The translations under genes and the position numbers were made by a program. A stretch of DNA of 64,000 nucleotides from contig NZ_BEXF01000003.1 in NCBI RefSeq assembly GCF_002897295.1, positions 310,001-374,000 of the forward strand. Reading direction: 5' to 3'. This document shows, in pieces, positions 18,951 through 27,495 of the stretch (the stretch's first letter is position 1; each line of letters starts with the position of its first letter). The notes beneath the pieces are model-generated. The model searched no databases. It was given only the letters and a program-made list of their open reading frames with translations, and was not told the origin of the DNA. This DNA is from Brevibacillus reuszeri (GTDB lineage Bacteria; Bacillota; Bacilli; Brevibacillales; Brevibacillaceae).

Positions 18951-19616
18951 TCAAGAAGTCTTAAACTGGACGTTAATATTCGTAGCTGGCACATTCAGAT
19001 GCTGCTTGACATGCGCGATGATTTCAACAGCTTCATTTGCGCTCAGTTTATCCTTTTGTACAATGACCGTTACTTTATCGTCCTGTACAAATACGACTGC
19101 ATCCTGGTAGCCGCTCGCTTTGAGCATTTCCTCGACATTCATCGTGGCATTGTCCTGGGAAGAAAGCTCTTCGTATTTTGCTTTTGCTTCTGCGACTGCT
19201 TGTGGGGAGGAGTCTGCATTGCTCATGATCGCGAGCTGTTCATCCTTTTGCTGTTGTACCTGCGCTTCTCTCTTCATTTTATAGCCTTGGAAAATCTCGC
19301 TCGTAGTATCTGCTACTGGTAGGACTGCATTACCTGCTGTCTGCTTGGCTGGATCAGGAGTCATGGGAGTATTTGCTTGTGGTGCAGTAGCTTCTTGATT
19401 GTTGTTTTTCGCATCGACTGGTGTAGCTTGAGGAGCTTGCTCGACTTGCTTGGATTCAACCACGACCCCTGAAATCTGCTCCTGCTTTTGAACAGCCTGC
19501 TGATTTCCCGAGGTGGGCACTTGGTCCACAGGTCCTTTCACTAAATAGTACCCAGAAAGCACCACCATGACAGCCAGCATTGTCAACAACCACACTGTTT
19601 GTTTCCGCAGAATCAT
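18951..19616 (-). CDS. spoIIIAH: Stage III sporulation protein AH
   Basis: Mother-cell membrane protein whose extracellular domain zips with forespore SpoIIQ to form the engulfment-stage channel. It has one N-terminal membrane segment (VWLLTMLAVMVVLSGYYLV), a Gln/Pro-rich linker and the C-terminal ring-building domain with LSSQDNATMNVEEMLKASG and VFVQDDKVTVIVQ. Length is 221 aa. The ATG has GGAGG 9 nt upstream. It is the last gene of the spoIIIA operon. Confidence 0.95.
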   Translation of the reverse strand: MILRKQTVWLLTMLAVMVVLSGYYLVKGPVDQVPTSGNQQAVQKQEQISGVVVESKQVEQAPQATPVDAKNNNQEATAPQANTPMTPDPAKQTAGNAVLPVADTTSEIFQGYKMKREAQVQQQKDEQLAIMSNADSSPQAVAEAKAKYEELSSQDNATMNVEEMLKASGYQDAVVFVQDDKVTVIVQKDKLSANEAVEIIAHVKQHLNVPATNINVQFKTS

Positions 19617-19629
19617 TTGCCATTACCTC

Positions 19630-20271
19630 CTACCCTTTTTTGGGCAAAATGGATATCTTGTAAGCGGGAACATCTAAAACCTTTTGAACAGCTTCGGTGA
19701 TCCACGCTTTCACCTGAATGTTATCAGCACCCTTTGCTACCACCAGGACGCCGCGAACGCGAGGCTTCAGCGTTTTCACGACGACGGGTTGGTCTTGCTT
19801 GCCGCCTTGGATGATGACCAACTGCTCATCGCGGGACTGGTCATTTTGATTGCGAGTCGCTTTTTCCTTGTCCATCTCCTGATTCGTGGAGGAGCGTATG
19901 TTTCGGTTCTTTTCTACTACCAGCTCAGGTGTGGATTCTAGATTGACCATGACGTCCACACCCCCTACACCGACCACGCTCCCCAAAATATCCCGCAGCT
20001 GTGATTCGTATATGTTTTCGTACTCAGCGATGATGTCCGTAGCGGGTGAGCTTCCCAGTACGGGAGTCGATGAGTCGCCGCTTGGCGTGCCCCCAGATTC
20101 ATTCGTGGAGACACCAAATCCGAGGGGGGCCTGATCTTTTTCTACAGCGAGAAAGTCCGTCAAGATCATAGCTGCAATTCCTACTCCCAATATGACAATC
20201 AAGTAATGGAATGGCCTCAGCTTTTTACTTCCACTATTGCCTTCCCACAGCTTCTTCAGCTTTTCCAGCAT
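19630..20271 (-). CDS. spoIIIAG: Stage III sporulation protein AG
   Basis: Ring-forming component of the mother cell-forespore channel. The 213-aa protein has a membrane helix (YLIVILGVGIAAMILTDFL), a low-complexity Ser/Gly linker and a C-terminal RBM domain with VVGVGGVDVMVNLEST and PRVRGVLVVAKGADN. The ATG at 20271 has GAGG 8 nt upstream and gives MLEKLKKLWEG; longer in-frame readings run through spoIIIAF and are not plausible. Confidence 0.95.
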   Translation of the reverse strand: MLEKLKKLWEGNSGSKKLRPFHYLIVILGVGIAAMILTDFLAVEKDQAPLGFGVSTNESGGTPSGDSSTPVLGSSPATDIIAEYENIYESQLRDILGSVVGVGGVDVMVNLESTPELVVEKNRNIRSSTNQEMDKEKATRNQNDQSRDEQLVIIQGGKQDQPVVVKTLKPRVRGVLVVAKGADNIQVKAWITEAVQKVLDVPAYKISILPKKG

Positions 20272-20302
20272 CTCTCTCACCTCGCTTTCTCGGACACATC
20301 CG

Positions 20303-20974
20303 TTATTGTTTTTCCCCTCTGCGAGACTCGTCCACGACGACAACCTGTTCCTTGGTAAGTCCCCACTGCGTGGCAATATCCATCGAAATTTGTGTGAGCA
20401 TCGGGTCGCTCTGCTGCGCTGCTGCTGCAATTTCCCGTTTTGGCTCGACAGAAGACTTCTCGCCGATGACTATCTCTACCGGTTGAATTGGTTTAACGGT
20501 TTCGATCGGAATCTGCCCTTCCTGCTTTTCCTCTCCTGGCTCTCCCAGTACAAGCTCGATTCTTTCCAGCTTAGGCTGGTCGGGATTTTTGCTATTTACG
20601 ATGACTGCCACATCCTGCACCTCCACCCCATACGCTTCCTCTACCCTTGCCTTCACTCCCGCTGCAACCTGTTTTTGGACATAGGCGGTCATTTGTACAT
20701 CCTGCTGGCCTAATAGTTTGTCAGTGATCCTTTTCCACTCTGCATCGGCTGGCTTGTTCAATTGCTGCTGATAGCGATCCAGTCGAAACGCAAGGTCCTC
20801 CTGCGAAAGACTAAACAGAGAAAAGACCGGAGAAATGATCGTGAGCAAAAGAATCAGGCCCATCACCATCTTGACGTAGCGCTGGAGTGTCGTATTCGGG
20901 AGAATTAAATCGAGAAAGGCCGCCAAAAGGACGAGTAGGATGATTTTTTTCAGCCATAAGGTTAACCATGTCAT
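20303..20974 (-). CDS. spoIIIAF: Stage III sporulation protein AF
   Basis: Membrane protein of the spoIIIA channel complex. Two N-terminal membrane helices (KKIILLVLLAAFLDLILP and VKMVMGLILLLTIISPVF) precede an extracellular domain with VEEAYGVEVQDVAVIVN. Starting at ATG 20974 (AGGTG 6 nt upstream) it has 223 aa. Encoded between spoIIIAE and spoIIIAG as in all spore formers. Confidence 0.94.
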   Translation of the reverse strand: MTWLTLWLKKIILLVLLAAFLDLILPNTTLQRYVKMVMGLILLLTIISPVFSLFSLSQEDLAFRLDRYQQQLNKPADAEWKRITDKLLGQQDVQMTAYVQKQVAAGVKARVEEAYGVEVQDVAVIVNSKNPDQPKLERIELVLGEPGEEKQEGQIPIETVKPIQPVEIVIGEKSSVEPKREIAAAAQQSDPMLTQISMDIATQWGLTKEQVVVVDESRRGEKQ

Positions 20975-20983
20975 TTCGATCAC

Positions 20984-22174
20984 CTACCGAACCATCATAG
21001 AGATGTTGCCCGCTGCGATAATGATGGTGATGGCTAGAAAGAACATCAGCCCGACCGTTGCCAGCGCGGCGAAAACGAACAACAGGCTTTTGCCAATCGT
21101 GCCTAGCGCACTAATAATTGGACTGTTCCCGAGAGGCTGCAGTACGGCAGAGGATACGTTGTAGATCAGTGCCAGTACCAAAATTTTTAAAGCTGGAAAA
21201 GCGCATAGCGTGATTAAGATCAAAACCCCAGCTAAACCAACTGCATTTTTGACGAGTAACGATGCATTCAACACGGTATCCGCTGCATCAGAAAACATTC
21301 GCCCGACAATCGGAATGAAGTTTCCGGTAATATATTTGGCTGTCCTGAGCGTTACTCCGTCTGTTACTGCCGAGGTGGCCCCCTGAATGGAGATGACCGC
21401 CAGAAAAATGGTTAGAAAGGAGCCGAGGACACCCATGGCAATATTGCGCAGCAGTGTGGCGAGCTGTGTCACTTTATATCTTTCAGAAAACAGGCTGACG
21501 ATGGAGAGCATCGCTGAGAGAAACAGTAACGGAAACACCACGTACGAGATCATCATCCCGCTGATGTTGATCATGAAAATGATGAGCGGGTGAAACATGG
21601 TTGCTGTGGCCAGATTGCCAACTGATGCGAGAAGCGCTATCACCAGAGGAATCATAGCCAGCATGAAATCCGACATGTTTGCTATGGCGTCCTTGGCGTA
21701 AGTAATGGCGACATGGAAGCTGTTGATAGCTAGAACCATCAAGACGAGATAAGCAATGGAATAGGCAACGGTCGAAACGGCATTTCGTTCAAAAGCATTT
21801 TGCATTGTTTCCAAAATCATGGCGAAAACGGTAATGATAATAATGGAGCTGAGCAATTTTCCATTCATCAAAATCTCATGAAAAACGAACTTGCCCATTC
21901 CTTTGAGCACACCTGAAATGCTGAATTCTCCCTGATTCATGAGCAGTTGAACAAAGCCTTCAGATTTGATGTCGGGCAAATAGCCTTTGTACTCTTTCTG
22001 AAGCTGTGTCCAGTATTGCTCTACTCTCTCTAGCTGCAAATGGCTTACCTGCTGCTGGACGATCTCGTTTATCGGGTCAGCAGTGGGCGTAGCAGAAGCG
22101 AATACACCTTCAATCGGTAGGAGCATTAGTAGGAACAAGACGAGGATCAACTTGCGTGTAAGCGCCACTGACAT
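20984..22174 (-). CDS. spoIIIAE: Stage III sporulation protein AE
   Basis: Polytopic membrane protein of the spoIIIA complex. A signal-like N-terminus (ILVLFLLMLLPIEGVFASA) is followed by a soluble stretch and about seven or more hydrophobic segments. The start at ATG 22174 follows GGGGAGG. Length is 396 aa, near that of B. subtilis. It overlaps nothing but starts within the 3' neighbourhood of spoIIIAD, indicating coupling. Confidence 0.94.
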   Translation of the reverse strand: MSVALTRKLILVLFLLMLLPIEGVFASATPTADPINEIVQQQVSHLQLERVEQYWTQLQKEYKGYLPDIKSEGFVQLLMNQGEFSISGVLKGMGKFVFHEILMNGKLLSSIIIITVFAMILETMQNAFERNAVSTVAYSIAYLVLMVLAINSFHVAITYAKDAIANMSDFMLAMIPLVIALLASVGNLATATMFHPLIIFMINISGMMISYVVFPLLFLSAMLSIVSLFSERYKVTQLATLLRNIAMGVLGSFLTIFLAVISIQGATSAVTDGVTLRTAKYITGNFIPIVGRMFSDAADTVLNASLLVKNAVGLAGVLILITLCAFPALKILVLALIYNVSSAVLQPLGNSPIISALGTIGKSLLFVFAALATVGLMFFLAITIIIAAGNISMMVR

Positions 22175-22185
22175 CCCACCTCCCC

Positions 22186-22575
22186 TCACGCCGGCAACAA
22201 GTCGATGACTGTCTCAATGATGATTTGGATAATCGGCACGGCCATGACCAAAATCAAGACCTTACCCGCCAGCTCGATCTTGGAGGCGATGGCCCCTTGC
22301 CCTGCGTCTCTGGTCATTTGTGCGCCGAATTCAGCAATGTAAGCAATTCCGATTATTTTTAGAATGGTTTCCAGGAACACCAGGTTCAAATCTGCTTGGA
22401 CTGCCAGCCGTTCGAGAATTCGAATGACTTCGGCTATTTTGCCAACGAGAAAATAAAAGATGATGACACCGCTGGCGATAGCCAAAAGGAAGGCGAACAT
22501 CGGCTTCTGCTCTTTGATGACCAAAGCCAGAATCGTTGCCACCAGCCCAAGCCCGACGATTTGCACGATCTCCAT
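22186..22575 (-). CDS. spoIIIAD: Stage III sporulation protein AD
   Basis: Small integral membrane protein (129 aa) with about four hydrophobic segments, including GLGLVATILALVI and MFAFLLAIASGVIIFYFLV, and the conserved YIAEFGAQMTRDAGQGAIASKIELAGKV. Sits between spoIIIAC and spoIIIAE. Confidence 0.95.
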   Translation of the reverse strand: MEIVQIVGLGLVATILALVIKEQKPMFAFLLAIASGVIIFYFLVGKIAEVIRILERLAVQADLNLVFLETILKIIGIAYIAEFGAQMTRDAGQGAIASKIELAGKVLILVMAVPIIQIIIETVIDLLPA

Positions 22576-22588
22576 CTGAAGCCCCTCC

Positions 22589-22792
22589 TCAGTTGAACAG
22601 GAAGACGCGTTTTACCTCGGTAAAAAGATCGCCGATGTAGTGCGACACCATATACAGGACAATGATAAACCCTACGAGTGTAGCCCAGTGCGCGATATCT
22701 TCCTTGCCCGCCTGCTTCAGGACCGTATGCAAGATGGCTGTAATGAATCCTACCGCTCCGATCTGGAAAACAGGTGTCAAATCAAAATCCAC
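22589..22792 (-). CDS. spoIIIAC: Stage III sporulation protein AC
   Basis: A 67-aa membrane protein with two helices (FQIGAVGFITAILHTVL and WATLVGFIIVLYMVSHYI). The GTG at 22792 is chosen because GAGGTG lies 6 nt before it and the resulting size matches the 68-aa B. subtilis protein; a GTG three codons upstream overlaps that ribosome site. Confidence 0.93.
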   Translation of the reverse strand: MDFDLTPVFQIGAVGFITAILHTVLKQAGKEDIAHWATLVGFIIVLYMVSHYIGDLFTEVKRVFLFN

Positions 22793-22808
22793 TGTGAACA
22801 CCTCACCT

Positions 22809-23327
22809 TTAGAACATCAGGATGACGACCAGCAGACCACCAAGGAAGCCAAGACTCTTATACATTTTTTCGTACTTTTCCTGTTCGAAACGAGCTTCCT
22901 GGGCAAGTCCCTGAAGATGGGTTACAGCCAGGCGCAAATGCTTTTGCTGGTCTTCCCGATCAGATGAACCTAAAACCTGGCCCAAGCTTGTCAGCACATC
23001 TCGTTCCTGTTTTCGCAAGGCCGTATGCGTCCACAGCTTCCCCATCGCTTGCCTCAGAGCTTCCTCAGCGGATTGTGCCTTCTCGGTATTCAGTAGTTCC
23101 GCAGCAAAGAGAAACATTTTGCCGACGTCCTCCGAAACACGTTGACCGACCTTTACGAATGCACGATTTAACGGAGTTAGACCGTACACGATTTCGGTTT
23201 CAAGCATTTGTAGGGCAACCAGCAGCGCTCGCAGCTGAACGGGGCGATAAGCGTAATAGCGACCAATCTGCCAGCCAACCATAGATGCGGAAAAAAGGAT
23301 CAGTACGGCGCCGATCAGCTTGATCAT
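22809..23327 (-). CDS. spoIIIAB: Stage III sporulation protein AB
   Basis: Membrane-anchored 172-aa protein with an N-terminal helix (LIGAVLILFSASMVGW), a helical cytoplasmic part resembling type II secretion GspF (LRALLVALQMLETEIVYGLTPL) and a C-terminal hydrophobic end (LGFLGGLLVVILMF). It overlaps the spoIIIAA stop by 4 nt. It likely partners the AA ATPase. Confidence 0.95.
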   Translation of the reverse strand: MIKLIGAVLILFSASMVGWQIGRYYAYRPVQLRALLVALQMLETEIVYGLTPLNRAFVKVGQRVSEDVGKMFLFAAELLNTEKAQSAEEALRQAMGKLWTHTALRKQERDVLTSLGQVLGSSDREDQQKHLRLAVTHLQGLAQEARFEQEKYEKMYKSLGFLGGLLVVILMF

Positions 23328-24277
23328 ACGACCTGCTCCTTTTTAAGCGGGTTCAAGCCTTGATCGTAGATGGCCTGGATCGTACCTACCCCTTTTGTCC
23401 GACTGAGGACAATGTAACGTGAGAAAGCACCCTGTCGGATCAGCTTTCCCAGCATTGGTCTCTCGGCAACCTCCGTCACATCCGCTCCGTGTGCAGAGCA
23501 GATGACAGATACACCCGCATGTATCGCTTCCCACACGGCATCACCGTCTTCGGGGCGGCCTATCTCGTCCACGATCAAAACATCCGGAGACATGGAGCGG
23601 ATCAGCATCATCATGCCCGCTGCTTTGGGACAAGCATCCAACACATCCGTACGTGGACCGACATCTCGCTGCGGTACGCCTTGCAAGCAGCCAGCCAGCT
23701 CGGAACGCTCGTCCACAATCCCTACCTTCCGACTCGAAGACCACTCGCTGCCGTAACTGATGGACCTGGCCATGTCACGTAACAATGTGGTCTTTCCGCA
23801 TTGAGGAGGGGAGATGAGTAGCGTGTTGAGCAATTTACCGCTCTCAAAGAGAACCGGCATGACCTTTTGTGCCGCTCCTTTTTTCTCGCGGGCAATCCGG
23901 ATATTGAAGCTGGTGACATCGCGGATTCCTTTTACCTCTCCCTTGTCCAGCACCACTTTACCCGCGATTCCGATCCGATGACCGCCAACGACAGTGATGT
24001 AGCCCCGTTTCAGCTCTTCTTCCAATGCGTACAAGGAGTGCTGGCTTACCTGGTTCAAGAGCTTGACTGACTGTTCTTCGGTGAATTCCCACCCTTGGCT
24101 CGCTATCGAAGTGAGCTGCCCAGAAGCTGTGACATAACTGGACTGCTGACCATATCTGACTTCCAAGGGCTGATTTTGCCGAAGACGTATTTCTTCTAGT
24201 TGCTCTGTTACCGTGGGAGGAAGGGCGTGTAAAATAGTGCGTATGCTTGCCGGCAAGATCGCCATGATCTCCTTCAC
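23324..24277 (-). CDS. spoIIIAA: Stage III sporulation protein AA (ATPase)
   Basis: Secretion-type ATPase of the mother cell-forespore channel. It has Walker A in ISPPQCGKTTLLRDMAR, Walker B in SPDVLIVDEIGRPEDG and the conserved VVGGHRIGIAGK. The start is GTG 24277 with AGGAGG 9 nt upstream; length is 317 aa. First gene of the eight-gene operon, with a sigma-E-like promoter about 75 nt upstream. Confidence 0.96.
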   Translation of the reverse strand: MKEIMAILPASIRTILHALPPTVTEQLEEIRLRQNQPLEVRYGQQSSYVTASGQLTSIASQGWEFTEEQSVKLLNQVSQHSLYALEEELKRGYITVVGGHRIGIAGKVVLDKGEVKGIRDVTSFNIRIAREKKGAAQKVMPVLFESGKLLNTLLISPPQCGKTTLLRDMARSISYGSEWSSSRKVGIVDERSELAGCLQGVPQRDVGPRTDVLDACPKAAGMMMLIRSMSPDVLIVDEIGRPEDGDAVWEAIHAGVSVICSAHGADVTEVAERPMLGKLIRQGAFSRYIVLSRTKGVGTIQAIYDQGLNPLKKEQVV

Positions 24278-24351
24278 GGCTGGTCCCCTCCTTTTTGGCT
24301 AAAGGTTGCTTTTTTACTCACCTAGCCTTTGTCCACATTGAACTTACCTCC

Positions 24352-24381
24352 ATCCTATGCAGAGATGGACGAGATTTATGC
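24352..24381 (-). promoter_or_regulatory. Putative sigma-E promoter of the spoIIIA operon
   Basis: Minus-strand GCATAAAT (24374-24381) and CATAGGAT (24352-24359) are 14 nt apart, close to the sigma-E pattern GKCATATT - N13-15 - CATACANT (about 6 of 8 in the -10). The spoIIIA operon is sigma-E dependent in B. subtilis. Confidence 0.55.
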
Positions 24382-24410
24382 TAAAAAATAAGTCAGTGGA
24401 TTGCTTGTAC

Positions 24411-24466
24411 CAAAAAAAAAACAAAAAAGCTTGCCCTCACATGTATTCATGTAAGTCGACAAGCTT
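24411..24466 (-). terminator. Terminator after the CD1247-domain gene
   Basis: Stem AAGCTTG/CAAGCTT (24427-24433, 24460-24466) encloses a smaller ACATG/CATGT hairpin. The minus-strand transcript then has a long T-run (A-run 24412-24428 on the plus strand). It isolates the upstream gene from the sigma-E promoter of spoIIIA. Confidence 0.8.
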
Positions 24467-24488
24467 ATGTCTTCTGGCACTACCTGGT

Positions 24489-24980
24489 TTAGGTCGGATT
24501 AATCGGCTCTGTGTCCGCCCTACTATCATGTTGTTCGATGACATAGTGGGTATAGCCCTCATCATCCTGTCCTTCGTGTAAAAAAATCATTTCATGACAG
24601 TTTGGGCAGGAAAACTCATACGTCGTTTCGAGATGATTATCGCCCGCTCCTTCGTATACATACGCATCCTCATCATCGTCGAGATCGTAGTATGTCGCGT
24701 ATTCGTCCTGCTCATCGTCGTCGTAATCTCTTACTGTTTCGTACAGCTGTTCGTCATCATCAAACAAGTAAAGCTCGATGTCTTCCAAATCTTCGTCGAT
24801 AGCCTCTACGTAATCTTCCGCTTCTTCTACTCGGGTCTCCAGTTCATGAAACTGGGCAGTCACATCGTCGATGATATCGATCAGCTCAAGAATGATCTTG
24901 CCCTCAGAACTTTTTTCACTTATGTCCATTCCTTCTGCCAAACCACGCAAATAAGCAATTCGATTGGTCAACGACTCCAC
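24489..24980 (-). CDS. CD1247 N-terminal domain protein with acidic middle and zinc ribbon
   Basis: A 163-aa soluble protein of unknown function. The N-terminus ESLTNRIAYLRGLAEGMDIS fits the CD1247 N-terminal domain found in spore-forming Firmicutes. Residues about 30-110 are extremely rich in Asp and Glu and likely partly coiled coil. The C-terminus has a single CPNCH motif that could form half a zinc site with the nearby histidines. GTG 24980 is preferred (AGGGGA 9 nt upstream); a GTG three codons earlier overlaps that site. It has its own terminator and lies between yqhV and spoIIIAA, a place where B. subtilis has no such gene to my knowledge. Confidence 0.75.
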   Translation of the reverse strand: MESLTNRIAYLRGLAEGMDISEKSSEGKIILELIDIIDDVTAQFHELETRVEEAEDYVEAIDEDLEDIELYLFDDDEQLYETVRDYDDDEQDEYATYYDLDDDEDAYVYEGAGDNHLETTYEFSCPNCHEMIFLHEGQDDEGYTHYVIEQHDSRADTEPINPT

Positions 24981-25058
24981 TTTTTCCACTCCCCTATCTA
25001 GTTCCTGACACTATCTTTCCCAATAGTGAGCAGCGATACCAGTGGAAGGAATTGGAGA

Positions 25059-25322
25059 TTATTTTCGCACCCCAATCAAAATAAACGAAACGCCAACCAT
25101 GATCCACGCAATTTTGGCAAAGCTGATCCGATCTGACATCCCGAGCAGACCGATCGCCGTCGTCGTAATCAGAATAGCGGGTCCGACAACCGCCAGTCCG
25201 GAATTGATCATGAGTGCCTTTTCCACCTGGTTTACCTTTAAAATGAGCAGAGCAGCCAATATTTCAATACTTCCGGACAATATTCGCAGAGCAGCCATCC
25301 CCATGATTGCTTTTTCCCACAT
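25059..25322 (-). CDS. yqhV: YqhV family membrane protein (DUF2619)
   Basis: An 87-aa protein with three hydrophobic segments (GSIEILAALLILKV, LAVVGPAILITTTAIGLLG, IAWIMVGVSFILIGV). Length, topology and position upstream of spoIIIAA match B. subtilis YqhV. GGAGG lies about 10 nt before the ATG. Function unknown; the position suggests mother-cell expression. Confidence 0.85.
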   Translation of the reverse strand: MWEKAIMGMAALRILSGSIEILAALLILKVNQVEKALMINSGLAVVGPAILITTTAIGLLGMSDRISFAKIAWIMVGVSFILIGVRK

Positions 25323-25465
25323 ACCGTCTCGTCCTCCTCTCGTTCCACTCTATGCCTGTACCAGACCATTTAAGCACTATATGGGTAAACGCCTATGCTT
25401 TTCACTCCTCCACCCAAGAGGGCATACACTGAACCATACGCCTAGAAGAAATGAGGAAACTGCCA

Positions 25466-26287
25466 ATGCTAGACTGCGAGTATCCGTTTGTGCCCGCCAA
25501 CTGGGCAAATCCGTCCGGGCTGACAAGGAGCAAACCTCGTACAAATGGAATGACAATGGTTATAGACAAAGGACTTGGGAGTACTGCCTTTTGCGATTTA
25601 CTGGAACTGGCCTCTCCCTATATGGACATATACAAACTTGGCTTTGGCACGACTGCCCTGTACCCGCTAAACCTGCTACAGCAAAAAATCACGCTGGCGA
25701 AACAACATGGACTTACTGTCATGCCAGGCGGAACTTTTTTCGAAATCGCTGTCCGACGAGCACCCGTAAAGGATTATATGGCACATATTCACGCACTAGG
25801 CTTTAACGCAGTTGAAATTTCGGACGGAACCTTTGCTCTGCCTGCCTCGCAGCGCCGGGAGGCTATTCGGATAGGGGTAGAAACCGGACTTGTCGTCTAT
25901 ACCGAATTCGGTAAGAAGGCCGCGGACTACCGCGCAGAACGTGACGAGCTCATCGAAACTCTATTTGCCGATCTAGAGTCAGGTGCAAGCCACGTAATCG
26001 TTGAGGCAAGGGAAAGTGGAACTGTAGGTGTTTTTGATCCTAATGGCCAGGTGGACGAGAGCTTTGTTCACGATATCGTCCATACGGTAAAAAGCCAGGC
26101 AGCTCGCCTCATCTGGGAAGCACCCCAAAAGGAGCAGCAAGTGAACCTGATTCGTTCCATCGGAAGTGACGTAAATTTGGGAAATATCGCCTACACGGAC
26201 GTTTTGGCATTGGAAACACTCCGGCGTGGCTTACGCAGCGATACAGCCCTCATTATGGAAGAGGGGAGGTCAGATCCGTGCGGATAG
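25466..26287 (+). CDS. comA: Phosphosulfolactate synthase (ComA family)
   Basis: Adds sulfite to phosphoenolpyruvate to give phosphosulfolactate, the first step to 3-sulfolactate, which accumulates in Bacillus spores. Family motifs include TMVIDKGLGSTAF, YKLGFGTTALYP, VMPGGTFFE and AVEISDG, with the TIM-barrel C-terminus LIWEAPQKEQQ. The ATG at 25466 has GAGGA 8 nt upstream; an ATG at 25451 lacks a site. Length 273 aa. It overlaps comB. A CATACACT upstream (about 25424-25431) resembles a sigma-E -10 but lacks a good -35. Confidence 0.9.
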   Translation: MLDCEYPFVPANWANPSGLTRSKPRTNGMTMVIDKGLGSTAFCDLLELASPYMDIYKLGFGTTALYPLNLLQQKITLAKQHGLTVMPGGTFFEIAVRRAPVKDYMAHIHALGFNAVEISDGTFALPASQRREAIRIGVETGLVVYTEFGKKAADYRAERDELIETLFADLESGASHVIVEARESGTVGVFDPNGQVDESFVHDIVHTVKSQAARLIWEAPQKEQQVNLIRSIGSDVNLGNIAYTDVLALETLRRGLRSDTALIMEEGRSDPCG

Positions 26288-26994
26288 AAGTGGTGCCTAC
26301 TGTGGAGGAAATTCGTTTTGACCAAATCAGTAATCGTGTAGTGATCGTTATCGATGTTCTCCGTGCGTCCAGCACGATCGTGACTGCACTCGGGAACGGG
26401 TTTCTGTCCGTCATACCCGTAGAGACAATTGGTCAAGCCAACTCCCTTCGCACACCTGACAGCGTCCTGGCTGGTGAACGGCACTGTCGAAAAATTCCTG
26501 AGTTTGACTGTAACAACTCTCCAACTGAAATTGCCACGCGAGCAAATGGCAGGTGCCACCTCATCCTGACGACAACGAACGGGACACGGGCTATCCAAAA
26601 AGCAGAACGAGCCTCTGCTCTGCTTATTGGCTGTTTTCTCAACGCCACGGCGTGTATCCAGCACGCGCTCACCCATCATCTCGATATCACGCTTTATTGT
26701 GCTGGCACACGTTCTGAATTTGCCTTGGAGGATGGTTTGGCGGCGGGCTTGATGCTCGTGCAGGCACAAAAGCTGAATGCTCATTTCCAAGTATGTGATC
26801 TGGGAGAAGCATTAAAAGCGAGCTACCTCCATCTCTCTGATAGACTGGCAGCACAACTGCTCCAAACGACAACTGGAAAACGGCTTGTACAGAACCACTT
26901 TGGGAGTGATCTGCACTATTGCGCCAGGGTCGATCACTATAAACTTGTCCCGTTCGTTAAGGAGAAACGAATACTCCCACACCTTGTCTCATAA
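26278..26994 (+). CDS. comB: 2-phosphosulfolactate phosphatase (ComB family)
   Basis: Mg-dependent phosphatase turning 2-phosphosulfolactate into 3-sulfolactate. It matches the ComB family with VVIVIDVLRASSTIVTAL near the N-terminus and LILTTTNGTRAIQKA, LLIGCFLNATAC and ALEDGLAAGLM. GTG 26278 has GGAGG 8 nt upstream and overlaps the end of comA by 10 nt, so the two are coupled. B. subtilis has the same pair as yitC-yitD, in the reverse order and elsewhere. Confidence 0.9.
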   Translation: MRIEVVPTVEEIRFDQISNRVVIVIDVLRASSTIVTALGNGFLSVIPVETIGQANSLRTPDSVLAGERHCRKIPEFDCNNSPTEIATRANGRCHLILTTTNGTRAIQKAERASALLIGCFLNATACIQHALTHHLDITLYCAGTRSEFALEDGLAAGLMLVQAQKLNAHFQVCDLGEALKASYLHLSDRLAAQLLQTTTGKRLVQNHFGSDLHYCARVDHYKLVPFVKEKRILPHLVS

Positions 26995-27027
26995 AGTGAA
27001 AGGAGAACAGGGACAGGGGTTTTGAAG

Positions 27028-27495
27028 ATGCCAATGATGTCTGGAGAAGTGATGCTCGTCATCCTTATCGTCATAGGGTTAATTGGCCGGTCACCGATTA
27101 TTGCTACTGCCGCGAGTATCTTACTGGTACTGAAACTGACGGCATTGGAACGATTTTTCCCGACAGTCGAGCGACGGGGCTTGGAGCTTGGTCTGCTTTT
27201 TTTAACCATCTCCGTATTGGTCCCATTTGCGAGCGAAAAGATCTCGTGGAAAGACGTCACCCCTCTCTTTACGACTGTCGTTGGTTTGACGGCTCTCGCA
27301 GGCGGAGCGATTGCCACCTGGATGAATGGAAAAGGTCTTGATTTACTTCGGACCGAACCGCATATGATTGTCGGCTTAGTTATTGGCTCGATTATTGGAA
27401 TTGTGTTTTTTCGAGGTATCCCTGTCGGTCCGCTGATGGCCGCTGGGATTACGGCATTTGTATTGAAGCTATGGGAATGGTTCGGCGGACGATAG
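27028..27495 (+). CDS. DUF441 family membrane protein (YtwI-like)
   Basis: A 155-aa protein with about five hydrophobic segments ([57 protein letters not shown]). It matches the UPF0756/DUF441 family, of which YtwI is the B. subtilis member. The ATG at 27028 has AGGGG 8 nt upstream. It may share the comAB transcript. Function unknown. Confidence 0.85.
   Translation: MPMMSGEVMLVILIVIGLIGRSPIIATAASILLVLKLTALERFFPTVERRGLELGLLFLTISVLVPFASEKISWKDVTPLFTTVVGLTALAGGAIATWMNGKGLDLLRTEPHMIVGLVIGSIIGIVFFRGIPVGPLMAAGITAFVLKLWEWFGGR

Noticed and set aside
25042-25806. A 254-codon plus-strand frame across yqhV and comA
   Set aside because: It runs antisense to yqhV and out of frame through comA, with no ribosome site at its start.
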